The notes beneath the pieces were generated by a model that worked only from the letters and a program-made list of their open reading frames with translations, was not told the origin of the DNA and made no database searches. Below, piece by piece: positions 16,947 to 25,525 of a stretch of 64,000 nt of DNA. The position numbers were made by a program, and so were the translations under genes. Positions within the stretch are counted from its first letter, which is position 1; the number at the start of each line of letters is the position of its first letter. This stretch comes from Burkholderiales bacterium (GTDB lineage: Bacteria > Pseudomonadota > Gammaproteobacteria > Burkholderiales > Burkholderiaceae_C), in NCBI GenBank assembly GCA_016213205.1, contig JACRAZ010000029.1, positions 21,729 through 85,728 of the forward strand, given 5' to 3'.

Positions 16947-18314
16947 TCAGTGGCCTTCGTGGCCGGTGGGTTTGCGCACCCGCAGGGTGCCGGGGTCGGC
17001 CTTCGGCGCTGCGGCCCGGGGGGCCTCGGGCAGCTCGGCCGTGTACTCGCTGGCCACGGTGCCGGCGGGGTGCCGGTAGGGGCCGGGGTCCTGGAAATCG
17101 CCGCGGCGGATGTCGTCGCGCACCTTCACCACGCTGAACATGCCGCCCATGCCCACCGGGCCGAAGGGGCCGGTGCCGGTCATCATCGGCAGCGTGTTGT
17201 CCGGCAGCGGCATCTCCATCTCGGCCATCTCGTGCATGCCGCGCTCGCCCATCACCATGTAGTCGGGGATGAGGTCGGTGATCTGCCGGGCCACGTCCCG
17301 CTGGTCCACGCCGATCATCGTGGGCACGCCGTGGCCCATCGCATTCATCGTGTGGTGCGACTTGTGGCAGTGGATGGCCCAGTCGCCGGCGATCGCGTCG
17401 AACTCGAAGGCCCGCATCTGCCCCACGGCCACGTCGGTGGTCACCTCGGGCCAGCGCGCGCTGCGGGGCACCCAGCCGCCATCGGTGCCCGTCACCTCGA
17501 AGTGGGGTCCGTGCATGTGGATGGGGTGGTTGGTCATGGTCAGGTTGCCCACCCGGATGCGCACCCGCTCGCCGGTGCGCGCCACGAAGGGGTCGATGCC
17601 GGGGAAGGCGCGGCTGTTCCAGGTCCAGAGGTTGAAGTCGAGCATCGTGTTCACCCGCGGGGTGGCGCTGCCGGGGTCGATGTCGTAGGCGTTGAGGATG
17701 AAGCCGAAGTCGCGGTCGACCCGGTGCTGCCGGGGGTCCTTCGGGTGCACGATGAACAGGCCCATCATGCCCATCGCCATCTGCGTCATCTCGTCGGCAT
17801 GCGGGTGGTACATGAAGGTGCCCGAACGCTGCAGCACGAACTCGTACAGGAAGGTCTTGCCCACGCCGATGGGTGGCTGCGTGAGGCCGGTGACGCCGTC
17901 CATGCCCGATGGCAGCAGGATGCCGTGCCAGTGCACGCTGGTGACCTCGGGCAGCCGGTTGGTGACGAAGATGCGGATGCGGTCGCCCTCGACCGCCTCG
18001 ATGGTGGGGCCCGGGCTCTGGCCGTTGTAGCCCCAAAGGTTGGCCTTCATGCCGGGGGCGATCTCGCGCACCACCGGCTCGGCCACGAGGTGGAATTCCT
18101 TGACGCCGTCCTTCATGCGCCAGGGCAGCGACCAGCCGTTGAGGGTGACGATGGGCTGGTACGGCCGGCCGTTGGGCGGCGGTGGCGGCGGCTGCATCGC
18201 GGCCGAGCTCTGGAGCACGGCCTCGGGCAGCGATGCGGCACCCGCGCGGCTGACGGCCGCGGCGCCCAGGAAGGTGGCGCCGGCGGCCTTGAAGAAGCTT
18301 CTGCGTTGGTTCAT
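16947..18314 (-). CDS. multicopper oxidase, copper-tolerance type
   Basis: 455 aa with a Tat signal (NQRRSFFKAAGATFLGAAA). All four copper-ligand motifs are present: HWHG at about residue 128, YHPHADEM near 170, HPIHMHGPHFEV near 268 and HCHKSHHTMNAMG starting at 315, with Met as the axial type 1 ligand candidate. A Met-rich stretch (MTQMAMGMMG and EMAEMEMPLPDNTLPMM) suggests cuprous oxidase activity, as in CueO/CopA-type enzymes. It would oxidise Cu(I) to the less toxic Cu(II) in the periplasm. It sits between the TolC-type gene and the cupredoxin. Confidence 0.9.
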   Translation of the reverse strand: MNQRRSFFKAAGATFLGAAAVSRAGAASLPEAVLQSSAAMQPPPPPPNGRPYQPIVTLNGWSLPWRMKDGVKEFHLVAEPVVREIAPGMKANLWGYNGQSPGPTIEAVEGDRIRIFVTNRLPEVTSVHWHGILLPSGMDGVTGLTQPPIGVGKTFLYEFVLQRSGTFMYHPHADEMTQMAMGMMGLFIVHPKDPRQHRVDRDFGFILNAYDIDPGSATPRVNTMLDFNLWTWNSRAFPGIDPFVARTGERVRIRVGNLTMTNHPIHMHGPHFEVTGTDGGWVPRSARWPEVTTDVAVGQMRAFEFDAIAGDWAIHCHKSHHTMNAMGHGVPTMIGVDQRDVARQITDLIPDYMVMGERGMHEMAEMEMPLPDNTLPMMTGTGPFGPVGMGGMFSVVKVRDDIRRGDFQDPGPYRHPAGTVASEYTAELPEAPRAAAPKADPGTLRVRKPTGHEGH

Positions 18315-18326
18315 GGCGCGGCTCCT

Positions 18327-19724
18327 TCAGTGCGCGGCCGGCTCGGCCGATGCGGCGCGGGCGGGCCCGCCGACGGCCATGGCGCCGGGCGATCGCCCGG
18401 TGAGCGCCAGCTGCAGCTGGGTGTGGGCCACCCAGTGCTCGCGCAGCGATTCCACCGCCGCGGTGACGCTGCTGACCTGGTCGCGCGAATCGGCCAGCAG
18501 GTCGAACACGCTCGCGAGCATGCCGTTGTAGCGCAGCAGCTGCTCCTCCGAGATGCGCTTGCGCAGCGGCACCACCTCGTCGCGGTAGTGCCGCGCCAGG
18601 TCGTAGGCGGTGCGGTAGGCCGAGTAGGCCTCGCGCACTTCGGACCGGGCCTGCAAGGCCACCTGCGTGGCGCGGTGCACGGCCTGCTGGTAGATCGCCT
18701 CGGCCCGCGCCACGCGCGTGCTGCCGAAGTCGAACAGCGGCAGCTCGAGCTCCAGCTCGACCCCGTTGCTGCGGGGTTCGCCGGTGGCGCTCTTGTTCTG
18801 GTAGCCCACGTGCAGCACGTTGACGAAGCGCGTGGCCTGCGTCAGCCCCAGCGCGCGGGCGGTGGCCTCCGCGCTGCGCCGGGCCATCAGCACGTCCAGG
18901 CGCCGGTCCATCGCGGTCTGTTCGGCGTCGCCGGGCTCGGCCGGGGCCGCCGGCAGCTCGGGCAGCCGGTCGGGCAGCGTGAACCCGCGCCCATCGCCGC
19001 CCAGGGCCAGCAGCCGCGCCAGCCGTTCCCGCGCGGCCACGGCCTGGTGCCGCGCCCGCGCCAGCTGCGCGGTGGCGTCGGCGTAGAAGGCCTGCTCGCG
19101 CATCTGTGCCAGCTTGCTGAAGTTGCCCGCCGCTGCCATGCGACGGGCCAGCTCGCTGGCGGCGTCCGCGGCCTGCTTGACCTGGCCGAAGTAGCCCACC
19201 AGCTGCTGGGCCGCCACCGCGTCGTAGTAGGCCAGGCGCGCCTGGGCGGCCAGGCCCACGGTGTCCGATGCCGCCTGCAGCTGCGCCTGCTCGAACTGCT
19301 GCTGCCCGAGCTGCCGCGACACCGGCCAGGTGAGCAGGCTCAGCAGGTCGAACACGATCGCACGTTCGATCTCGACACCCTCGCTGCCGCGCAGGCGGCC
19401 CAGGCTGATCGAGGGGTTGGCCAGGCGCCCGGCACGCACGCGCTCGGCCTCGGCGATGCCGAGTTCGGCATAGGCGGCCTGCAACGCCGGGCTGTTGAGC
19501 AGCGCGAGCTCGACGGCGCTGTCGGCCGTCAGCGGCTGCGCCAGCAGTTCGTCGACCCGGGCCCGCGCCGCGCCGGCCTGCTCGGCGGTGCGCAGCTGGC
19601 GTGGCACCTGGCCGATGCGTTCCTGGGTGAGTTGCGCCACCGTGCCGAAACCGCCGTCCGGCGAGAAGCTGGCGCAGCCGGCGAGCGCCAGCACGGCGCA
19701 GGCGGCCAGGCTCAGGCGCATCAT
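18327..19724 (-). CDS. TolC-family outer membrane efflux lipoprotein
   Basis: 465 aa from the ATG at 19724, preceded by GGAGG. The lipobox LALAGCAS near residue 16 marks a lipoprotein. The body is helical with the duplicated TolC pattern, for example LALLNSPALQAAYAELGIAEAERVRAGRLANPSISLG and LELELPLFDFGSTRVARAEAIYQQAVHRATQVALQARSEV. It would form the outer-membrane channel of an efflux or export system. The gene begins with an ATGA overlap to the upstream small gene. No matching membrane fusion or inner-membrane pump gene is in the cluster. Confidence 0.88.
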   Translation of the reverse strand: MMRLSLAACAVLALAGCASFSPDGGFGTVAQLTQERIGQVPRQLRTAEQAGAARARVDELLAQPLTADSAVELALLNSPALQAAYAELGIAEAERVRAGRLANPSISLGRLRGSEGVEIERAIVFDLLSLLTWPVSRQLGQQQFEQAQLQAASDTVGLAAQARLAYYDAVAAQQLVGYFGQVKQAADAASELARRMAAAGNFSKLAQMREQAFYADATAQLARARHQAVAARERLARLLALGGDGRGFTLPDRLPELPAAPAEPGDAEQTAMDRRLDVLMARRSAEATARALGLTQATRFVNVLHVGYQNKSATGEPRSNGVELELELPLFDFGSTRVARAEAIYQQAVHRATQVALQARSEVREAYSAYRTAYDLARHYRDEVVPLRKRISEEQLLRYNGMLASVFDLLADSRDQVSSVTAAVESLREHWVAHTQLQLALTGRSPGAMAVGGPARAASAEPAAH

Positions 19725-20074
19725 GGCCGGCCTCCGTGCATCTTGTGGTGCATGCCGGGGTGCGAGTGGCTGGCCGAGGCTGCCGCGGCGGGCCTGGCAC
19801 GGGTGTCGCCCCCGGTGGGCGCGGGCGGTGTGCCCGCGCCCTGCGGGGCGGCCGGCGCGCCGGTGCCCGCCAGGCCGCGGCCGGCCACCGCCGCGTTCAG
19901 CGCGCGCCAGTTCCCGAGCGGCACCTCCTGGAAGGGCTTGTAGTCCGCAAACGCGGAGCGGTAGGCCAGCGGCGGCGATGCCTTCGGCGCCGGGTTGGCG
20001 GCGCCTTGTGCGGCGGCCTGCAGCGGCATGCACGCCACCAGGGCGGTGCCCCAGGCTGTCAGCTTGTGCTTCAT
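19721..20074 (-). CDS. exported protein with His/Met-rich tail, copper operon
   Basis: 117 aa. A signal peptide (MKHKLTAWGTALVACMPLQAAAQG) is followed by AYRSAFADYKPFQEVPLGNWRALN, a conserved-looking block found in small proteins that precede TolC-type genes in copper loci of betaproteobacteria. A low-complexity Ala/Pro linker then leads to a C-terminal SHSHPGMHHKMHGG that could bind copper. No enzyme motif. ATGA overlap couples it to the TolC-type gene. Function unknown beyond likely metal handling. Confidence 0.7.
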   Translation of the reverse strand: MKHKLTAWGTALVACMPLQAAAQGAANPAPKASPPLAYRSAFADYKPFQEVPLGNWRALNAAVAGRGLAGTGAPAAPQGAGTPPAPTGGDTRARPAAAASASHSHPGMHHKMHGGRP

Positions 20075-20094
20075 GGTTCAACCTTGTCGGATGC

Positions 20095-20116
20095 GCCGGC
20101 GGGCCAGGCCGCCGGC
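20095..20116 (-). other. GC-rich hairpin between two copper-operon genes
   Basis: GCCGGCGG and CCGCCGGC form a perfect 8-bp stem with a 6-base loop. It sits between the His-rich protein gene and the next gene of the operon, about 20 bp before that gene's start, so it could affect translation or transcript stability. No T-run follows on either strand, so it is not a classical terminator. Confidence 0.45.
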
Positions 20117-20177
20117 GGGCTTCCCGTGCGGCGGACGCACAGGCCGGGGTTGGCCTGTCGGTGCAGGCCCGGCGGGG

Positions 20178-20666
20178 TCAGCGGCTTCGGGGAGGCCGTT
20201 CCTGGCCCTCGCACTGGAAGGCCGGGACCGGCGCGCGCAGCAGCGGGAACACGGCCCCGTTGACGTGCGGCACCAGGGCCAGTGCCGGCGGCGCCGACAC
20301 CAGCGGGGTGACACAGCAGCCGCTGGCGCAGAACTGGCATGTGCCGGTGTGTTCGTCCCCGGCCGCGTGGTCGCAGGCGGCGCCGGCATCGGGTGCCGTG
20401 AGCTGCGTGGTCGTGTGCTCCGCATGCACGGGGGCACCGTGGTCCGCGTGAAGGGCCTGCGCGCCATGCTCCGCATGATGGGCCTGCGGCCCGTCGCCGG
20501 CGTGAACGGCCTGCGGGCCATGGTGGCCCGCGTGCCCGCCCGCTGCCGCGCCGACCACCGCCGCCGCCGCCATGCCGGCCGGGCAGGCCATGGCGGCGGC
20601 CACCGTGCTGCGCAGAGGCAGCAGCACGGCCAGCACTAGCAGCAGAAGGACGCGAAGTGGCTTCAT
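20178..20666 (-). CDS. His-rich periplasmic metal-binding protein
   Basis: 162 aa with a signal peptide (MKPLRVLLLLVLAVLLPLRSTVAA). Residues about 43-85 consist of degenerate 9-10 residue repeats of the form HHGPQAVHAGDG, QAHHAEHG, QALHADHG, PVHAEH, giving a dense histidine cluster. Then follows a Cys motif CQFCASGCC near residue 109. The His and Cys clusters suggest binding of copper or a similar soft metal. It is the first gene of the minus-strand copper operon. No known domain beyond that; it may be a metal buffer or sensor. Confidence 0.7.
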   Translation of the reverse strand: MKPLRVLLLLVLAVLLPLRSTVAAAMACPAGMAAAAVVGAAAGGHAGHHGPQAVHAGDGPQAHHAEHGAQALHADHGAPVHAEHTTTQLTAPDAGAACDHAAGDEHTGTCQFCASGCCVTPLVSAPPALALVPHVNGAVFPLLRAPVPAFQCEGQERPPRSR

Positions 20667-20903
20667 GGGTGCGTGATTGTGGATCGGCGCCGCGCCGCGG
20701 TGCTGCCGCGGGAGGGACAGGTGCGCGCCGGTGACCGGGTTGTCGTGCGGCTGCGCATGCTCAGGCCTGCCCCCATGGCAAGGTCAAGCGGCGCCGGCGC
20801 ATACCGAGGCCGGCAGCAGGGTCTTCGATGCGGCGGGGTGACACCGCCCGCCACGCGGACGCAGCGGCGGCGGCCGGCCGGGGCGCCCAACGACAATGCC
20901 GGC

Positions 20904-21119
20904 ATGGACCGCCAAGACATCGAGCATCGCCTGACCGAACTGGAAATCAAGGCCAGCTTCCAGGAAGACACGCTGGACCAGCTGAACACGATCGTCGTGC
21001 GGCAGCAGCAGCAGATCGAATGGCTGATGCGTGAGCTGCACGCGCTGAAGTCGCGGCCTGCGGCCGCCGACCTGCCGGCCGTGCGCAGCCTGCGCGACGA
21101 GCTGCCGCCGCACTACTGA
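20904..21119 (+). CDS. slyX: SlyX family protein
   Basis: 71 aa. The sequence MDRQDIEHRLTELEIKASFQEDTLDQLN followed by VVRQQQQIEWLMRELHALKSR and the C-terminal DELPPHY match the small coiled-coil SlyX family closely in length and pattern. The function of SlyX is unknown. It stands alone, divergent from the copper operon and convergent with the gene remnant at 21147. Confidence 0.93.
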   Translation: MDRQDIEHRLTELEIKASFQEDTLDQLNTIVVRQQQQIEWLMRELHALKSRPAAADLPAVRSLRDELPPHY

Positions 21120-21146
21120 GCCGGCCCGCCACTGGCGCCGGGGCGA

Positions 21147-21611
21147 TCAGGCCGGGGCGGCCTCGGCGCGTGGCGCACCCTCGGTGCGCGCCATCGACTC
21201 GCCGGCGATGCGCCGAGCCTGCGCCGTCTGCGCCTCGGTGTGGGCATGGACCACCAGCACGTACTGGCCGGCCGCCAACGCATCCCGGATCAGGCTGGGC
21301 AGGTCGCCCTGGCTGCGCTCGGCACCGACCACGGCGCCGATCAGGCCCCCGAGGCTGGCACCCCAGCCAACCAGGTACAACGCCCCGAGCACGGGGTTGG
21401 CGATGAACAGCGTGATGTTCGCCGCCGCCAGGGCGATCGTCGCCCCCGCGCCGGCAACCGAGCCGACGGCCGTGCCGATGGCGCCGTCACGAAGCAGGTC
21501 CTTGAGGACGTCGTCGCTGTCCGGGCTGGCGTCGGCCGCCGTGCTGCCGGTCAGCGGTGCCAACACCCGCGCCAGTGTCAGCACCCACACCACACGGGTC
21601 TGTGCGTCGAC
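21147..21611 (-). pseudogene. glycine-zipper membrane protein, probably N-terminally truncated
   Basis: The minus-strand frame has a natural looking protein end of about 154 residues: LKDLLRDGAIGTAVGSVAGAGATIALAAANITLFI, ANPVLGALYLVGWGASLGGLIGAVVGAERS, then a cytoplasmic tail DALAAGQYVLVVHAHTEAQTAQARRIAGES. It resembles small stress-related glycine-zipper membrane proteins of proteobacteria. To the left of about VDAQTRVVWVLTL the frame has no recognisable start, and the open frame simply continues as antisense of the SDR gene. GTG codons near 21584 might serve as starts for a short form. Truncation by a deletion at about 21611-21654 is inferred. Confidence 0.5.
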
Positions 21612-21653
21612 GAACAGACCGCAGCCGGCGCTGCCCCGACCATCGGTTGGCCA

Positions 21654-22529
21654 ATGCGGCAACAGGCCCGCCCTGCCGCGCCGCCGAACCACGCGCAGGC
21701 CAGCGTGTCGATCACCGGGCTTCACACGGAACTGGGCAGCATCGTCGCCGATCAGCCGGTGCCAGCGGCCGCGGCGGGGGCCCACATCAACCTCGTCGGG
21801 CAGCAGGCCAACACCTTGCTGCACGACGGCCATGCCTGGGACGACTTTGCCAGCACGCTGCGCGCCGGCACCCGGCGCGCGATGCGCGCGGCCCGGGACA
21901 GCGGTGCGCCCATGCTGGTGCATGCCAGCTTTGCCTTCGTGCACGCGGTCGAGCAGGGCGCCCGCGTGGGCCCGCCGCTGCGCGCCGCGGTGCGGGCGGT
22001 GCGCGAGTGCGAGGCCCTGGTGCTGTCGGGCCCGGTGCCGGCTTGCGTGGTGCGCCTGGGCTACCTGTACGGGCCGGCGAGCGCCGATCTCAGGGCCTAC
22101 CGCATCGCCTTCGGTCTGGGCCGGCCCTACTGGTCGGGTGCCGCCAGCACGCGGCAGTACCACCTGCACCAGCTGGATGCCGGCGCCGCCCTGATCGGCG
22201 CGGCGCAGCCGCAGAACGCGGGGCGCATCATGTACGCCACCGATGGCACGGCGGTCTCGTTCCGGCAGCTGATGGATGCATTCGCGCAGCGCGTGGGCCG
22301 GCCGAGCCCCTGGCACCTGCCACCCTGGTCACGGTGGTTGGCACGGCTGTTCATCCGCGAGGCGCACATGCAGCAGGTGGCGCTGTGCATGCCCCGGCGG
22401 GCACCCACGCCGCGCGTGCCGGGCTGGCGGCCCCGGTTTCCCGACTATGGCGGCGGCCTCGATCAGCTCATCCAGGCCTGGCACCCGGATGCGCAGGACC
22501 CGCCAGCGCACTTGCCAGCCCGTGGTTGA
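21654..22529 (+). pseudogene. NAD-dependent epimerase/SDR-type protein lacking its N-terminal nucleotide-binding motif
   Basis: The frame from ATG 21654 codes 291 residues. From about residue 45 it reads like an extended SDR: HINLVGQQANTLLHDGHAWDDF, GTRRAMRAARDSGAPMLVHASFAFV, CVVRLGYLYGP, YHLHQLDAGAALIGAAQ, then a C-terminal substrate domain. The GxxGxxG dinucleotide-binding motif and first half of the Rossmann fold, normally the first 70 residues, are missing and replaced by unrelated sequence. Its 5' end faces the truncated 5' end of the minus-strand gene at 21611, as if one deletion removed the promoter region and both N-termini. Its 3' end overlaps the alternative oxidase remnant. Confidence 0.55.
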
Positions 22530-22873
22530 GATCACGGTGCTGCGCCTCGTCGTCCCGCACGGCACGCACCATGTCGGCCAGCGTGGCATCGTCGGCCAGC
22601 CGCCAGTAGCGCATGGCGATGGCCGGGGCCGGCGGGTTCGGCGTGCGGCCGGCGTCGATCTCCGCCAGGTACAGCGTGTAGCTCAGCACCGCCTCCTCCT
22701 CGAAGTAGCCCACCAGGCGGTGCGGTCTCGAGCACGATCGCGCGGTGGCCATAGCGCTTGGCGAAGAAGGCATCGGCCACGAAGCGCAGCAGCCTGGTGA
22801 GGCCGAGCGCAAAACGGTCGGACAGCCCATGGGGTGCGTGGTGCGGCACCGGTGGGGCCGGCGGCGGCGTCAT
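22468..22873 (-). pseudogene. alternative oxidase with the central part deleted
   Basis: From ATG 22873 one frame gives [21 protein letters not shown] and then [22 protein letters not shown], the beginning of an alternative oxidase including the first iron-ligand Glu. At about 22728 the sequence jumps, in another frame, to [25 protein letters not shown] and [31 protein letters not shown], the C-terminal third with the EEEAV and [10 protein letters not shown] ligand motifs. About 75 residues, including the ENERMHL-type central ligand motif, are lost and the reading frame is broken. Intact members are cyanide-insensitive quinol oxidases. This copy cannot work. Its end overlaps the SDR remnant by 62 bp. 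Confidence 0.8.
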
Positions 22874-23158
22874 CGCGAGGTCCGCGCGCCCGCGGGCCCG
22901 CAGGGCGCGCAACCGTCCACCCCGCCGCCGCGGCCGCGGCGCAGCAGCGCGAAGCGGCAGGCAGCGGGCGGGCCGGCGCCGTGAGCAAGGATCGATGGGC
23001 ACGCTGCAGGCTTCACGTCGGGTTCCAGGGCGCCATGGGCAGGACTGCAGGCTAACGAGGGGCGGTCGCCCGATCTGTGCGCGAGCGAACCGACGGCGGC
23101 GCAGGCCGGCACACGGCCTGACGGCGATGCAACGAGCGACACCCTCTCCGGCGACGAG
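22874..23158. other. intergenic region without recognisable gene
   Basis: 285 bp between the alternative oxidase remnant and the next plus-strand gene. Reading both strands gives only short frames with biased composition and no family resemblance. No clear promoter or terminator is seen. Confidence 0.4.
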
Positions 23159-23536
23159 ATGCCCACCTCCTTCGGCGTGTTCAAGCCGGTGGGCCACGTG
23201 ATGATGGGCCTGCCCACCCAGGACCAGTCCGACGCCCTGGTGTCGGCGCTTCACGACGCCGGCTGGTCGCATGCTGCGGTGCGGCACTTCGCCCCGCGCG
23301 AAAGCGTGGCCGAGCTGGCAGCGATGGTCGACAACGCGGGCGCCGTCGCGGGGTTCGGCTACGAGATCACGCTGCTGCGCCGCTACCTCGCGCTCACACA
23401 GCAAGGCTACCGGTGGCTGCTGGTGAACGCGGACGACCACGCGCATGCCGCGGCCTCGTCCGAGATGGCGCGGCGCTGCGGCGCCCGGCTGGCGGTGCAC
23501 TGCCGCACCCTGACGGTCGAGGAGTTGATCGACTGA
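23159..23536 (+). CDS. conserved hypothetical protein (small alpha/beta stress-like protein)
   Basis: 125 aa. Sequence features: FGVFKPVGHVMMGLPTQDQSDALVSALHDAGW, then VAELAAMVDNAGAVAGFGYEITLLRRYLALTQQGYRWLLVNADDHAHA and a C-terminal strand LAVHCRTLTVEELID. The alternation of strands and helices and the small size suggest a ferredoxin-like or flavodoxin-like alpha/beta fold. No signal peptide, membrane segment or catalytic motif. I cannot name a family. It stands alone, about 100 bp upstream of the PhoD-like phosphatase on the same strand. Confidence 0.6.
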   Translation: MPTSFGVFKPVGHVMMGLPTQDQSDALVSALHDAGWSHAAVRHFAPRESVAELAAMVDNAGAVAGFGYEITLLRRYLALTQQGYRWLLVNADDHAHAAASSEMARRCGARLAVHCRTLTVEELID

Positions 23537-23638
23537 CCGGGCAGGCGCCGGCGGCACCGGTACCCGCGGCCGCAGGAAGCGGCGAAGATGCGCCTGGCGC
23601 CTGCCACCGGCAGCCACGCCGCCGGACAGGAGACGACC

Positions 23639-25348
23639 ATGAGCCAGCCTGAAGCGCCCGACGCCGGGCCCCCGCGTGACCCGAGCGCCTCGCCGCCCGA
23701 CACCGCGCCGATCACCCGCCGGCAGTTCGCACGCGACGGCGCGCTGTACGCGGCCGGCCTGGGACTGGCCGGCGCCGGCCTGTCGGGGTGCGGCGGCGGC
23801 ACCACGCCCGAGGGCACCTTCGGCCATGGCGTGGCCAGCGGCGACCCGCTGGCCGACCGTGTGGTGCTGTGGACGCGGGTGACGCAAGGCGGCAGCAGCG
23901 CCATCGAGGTGGGCTGGGAGCTGGCCCGCGATGCGCAGTTCAGCAGCATCGTGGCCTCGGGCCGGGTGTCCACCAGCGCCGCGCGCGACTTCACCGTCCA
24001 TGTCGACGCGGGCGGCCTGCAGCCGGGCACCGCCTACCACTACCGCTTCCGCTTCCGGGATGAGCTGTCGCCGGTCGGCCGCACCAGAACCCTGCCGGCG
24101 GGCGCGGTGAGCCAGGCGCGGCTGGCGGTGTTTTCCTGCGCCGCCTACCCGGTGGGCCAGTTCCATGCCTACGCCGACGCGGCCCGGCGTGGCGACATCG
24201 ACGCGGCCGTGCTGCTGGGCGACTACATCTACGAATCCGACCTGAGCCGCGGGCTCGAGCTCGCCTCGCGCCTGCTGGGCCGCAACTGGGAGCCCGACCG
24301 CGAGCTGATCACGCTGGAGGACTACCGGGCGCGGCACGGCTTCTACCGCGGCGACATCGACCTCAAGGCCCTGCACGCCGCCATGCCGGTGATCGCGGTG
24401 TGGGACGACCATGACCTGATCAACGGCATCTGGCGCGATGGCGCGAACGCGCACGACCCGAGCAAGGGCAGCTTCAGCGCGCGTCGCGCCGCCGCGATGC
24501 AGGCCTTCCAGGAGTGGCTGCCGATCCGCCTGCCCGACCCGGCGGCGCCGGCCAGGATCTACCGCCGGTTCGACATCGGCAGCCTGGCCACGCTGCACAT
24601 GCTGGATGCACGCGCGATCGGCCGCGATGCACAGGCCTCGCGCGCCGAACACCTGTCCGGCGCCACCGCCAGCCCGACCCGGCAGATGCTCGGTGCCGAG
24701 CAATCGGCCTGGTTGCTGGCCGGCCTGCAAGGCTCCGCGGCCACCTGGCAGCTGCTGGGCTCGCAGGTCTGGATGGCGCGCATGCACCTGCCACTGAGCG
24801 TGCTGGACAACTTCAGCGAGGACACGATCTCGGCCTTCCTGGCGGCGCAAGCCACCGCGCCGGCGGCGCGCAGCGACACCCAGCGCGCCCTGGTCGCGCA
24901 GCCGCGCGCGCCCTTCCGACCCGACACCTGGGACGGCTACCCCGCGGCACGCGAGGCGGTGCTGTCCACCGCGCGCCAGCTCGGCAAGAACCTGGTCGTG
25001 CTGGCCGGCGATTCGCACAACGCCTGGGCCAGCGACCTGAAGGACGCCAGCGGCGCCGCGGTCGGGGTCGAGTTCGCGACCACCTCGGTCACCTCGGCCG
25101 GGCTGGAGCTCGAGTACCCGCGCATCGGACGCCAGTTCCTGGCCGATGCCTTCGTCCAGATGGTGCCTGAGCTGCGCTACGCGCAGACCAGCGACCGTGG
25201 CTACCTGCTCGTCACGCTGACCCCGGCGCGGGCGCGGGCCGACTGGGTATTCGTCGGCTCGGTGTTCGCCAACGAACTGAAATCGAGCATCGGGCGCAGC
25301 CTGGCGACACGGCCGGGGGCGGACGGGCGGCGGCTCGAGGAGGCCTAA
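23639..25348 (+). CDS. PhoD-like alkaline phosphatase/phosphodiesterase
   Basis: 569 aa from the ATG at 23639, with GGACAGGAG upstream; an earlier ATG at 23588 lacks such a site. A Tat signal TRRQFARDGALYAAG followed by AGLSGCGGG suggests export through Tat, possibly as a lipoprotein. An N-terminal PhoD beta-domain (FGHGVASGDPLADRVVLWTRV) is followed by the metallophosphatase core with GDYIYESD near residue 195, WDDHDLINGIWRDGANAHDP near 255 and LAGDSHNAWASDL near 456. Such enzymes use Ca2+/Fe3+ and release phosphate from organic esters, often under phosphate limitation. No Pho box was recognised upstream. Copy 2 of the 63-bp repeat begins in its stop codon. Confidence 0.92.
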   Translation: MSQPEAPDAGPPRDPSASPPDTAPITRRQFARDGALYAAGLGLAGAGLSGCGGGTTPEGTFGHGVASGDPLADRVVLWTRVTQGGSSAIEVGWELARDAQFSSIVASGRVSTSAARDFTVHVDAGGLQPGTAYHYRFRFRDELSPVGRTRTLPAGAVSQARLAVFSCAAYPVGQFHAYADAARRGDIDAAVLLGDYIYESDLSRGLELASRLLGRNWEPDRELITLEDYRARHGFYRGDIDLKALHAAMPVIAVWDDHDLINGIWRDGANAHDPSKGSFSARRAAAMQAFQEWLPIRLPDPAAPARIYRRFDIGSLATLHMLDARAIGRDAQASRAEHLSGATASPTRQMLGAEQSAWLLAGLQGSAATWQLLGSQVWMARMHLPLSVLDNFSEDTISAFLAAQATAPAARSDTQRALVAQPRAPFRPDTWDGYPAAREAVLSTARQLGKNLVVLAGDSHNAWASDLKDASGAAVGVEFATTSVTSAGLELEYPRIGRQFLADAFVQMVPELRYAQTSDRGYLLVTLTPARARADWVFVGSVFANELKSSIGRSLATRPGADGRRLEEA

Positions 25349-25410
25349 GCGCGCCGGGCCGCTCCCAAGCGCGAATCCCGGAGCGCTTTGCGCGGAGGGT
25401 AGTCCAGTGA
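25348..25410 (+). repeat. 63-bp dispersed repeat, copy 2
   Basis: Matches the reverse complement of 5316-5378 at 60 of 63 positions. It starts with the last A of the TAA stop of the PhoD-like gene (25346-25348), so it lies directly behind a gene in the direction of transcription, exactly as copy 1 does. It contains CGCTCC and GGAGCG arms around a 14-base loop. It may act as a transcript-end or REP-like element. Confidence 0.75.
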
Positions 25411-25525
25411 ACTCGCCCGGCATCCCGGGGCCCGCGGCCACCGCGGCCCCCCGCGTGCCGCTGAGCGCCTGCGCCGCGCACGTCGCCAGGACGATGCGCG
25501 ACTGCAAGCGACTTGAGGCCATCTC

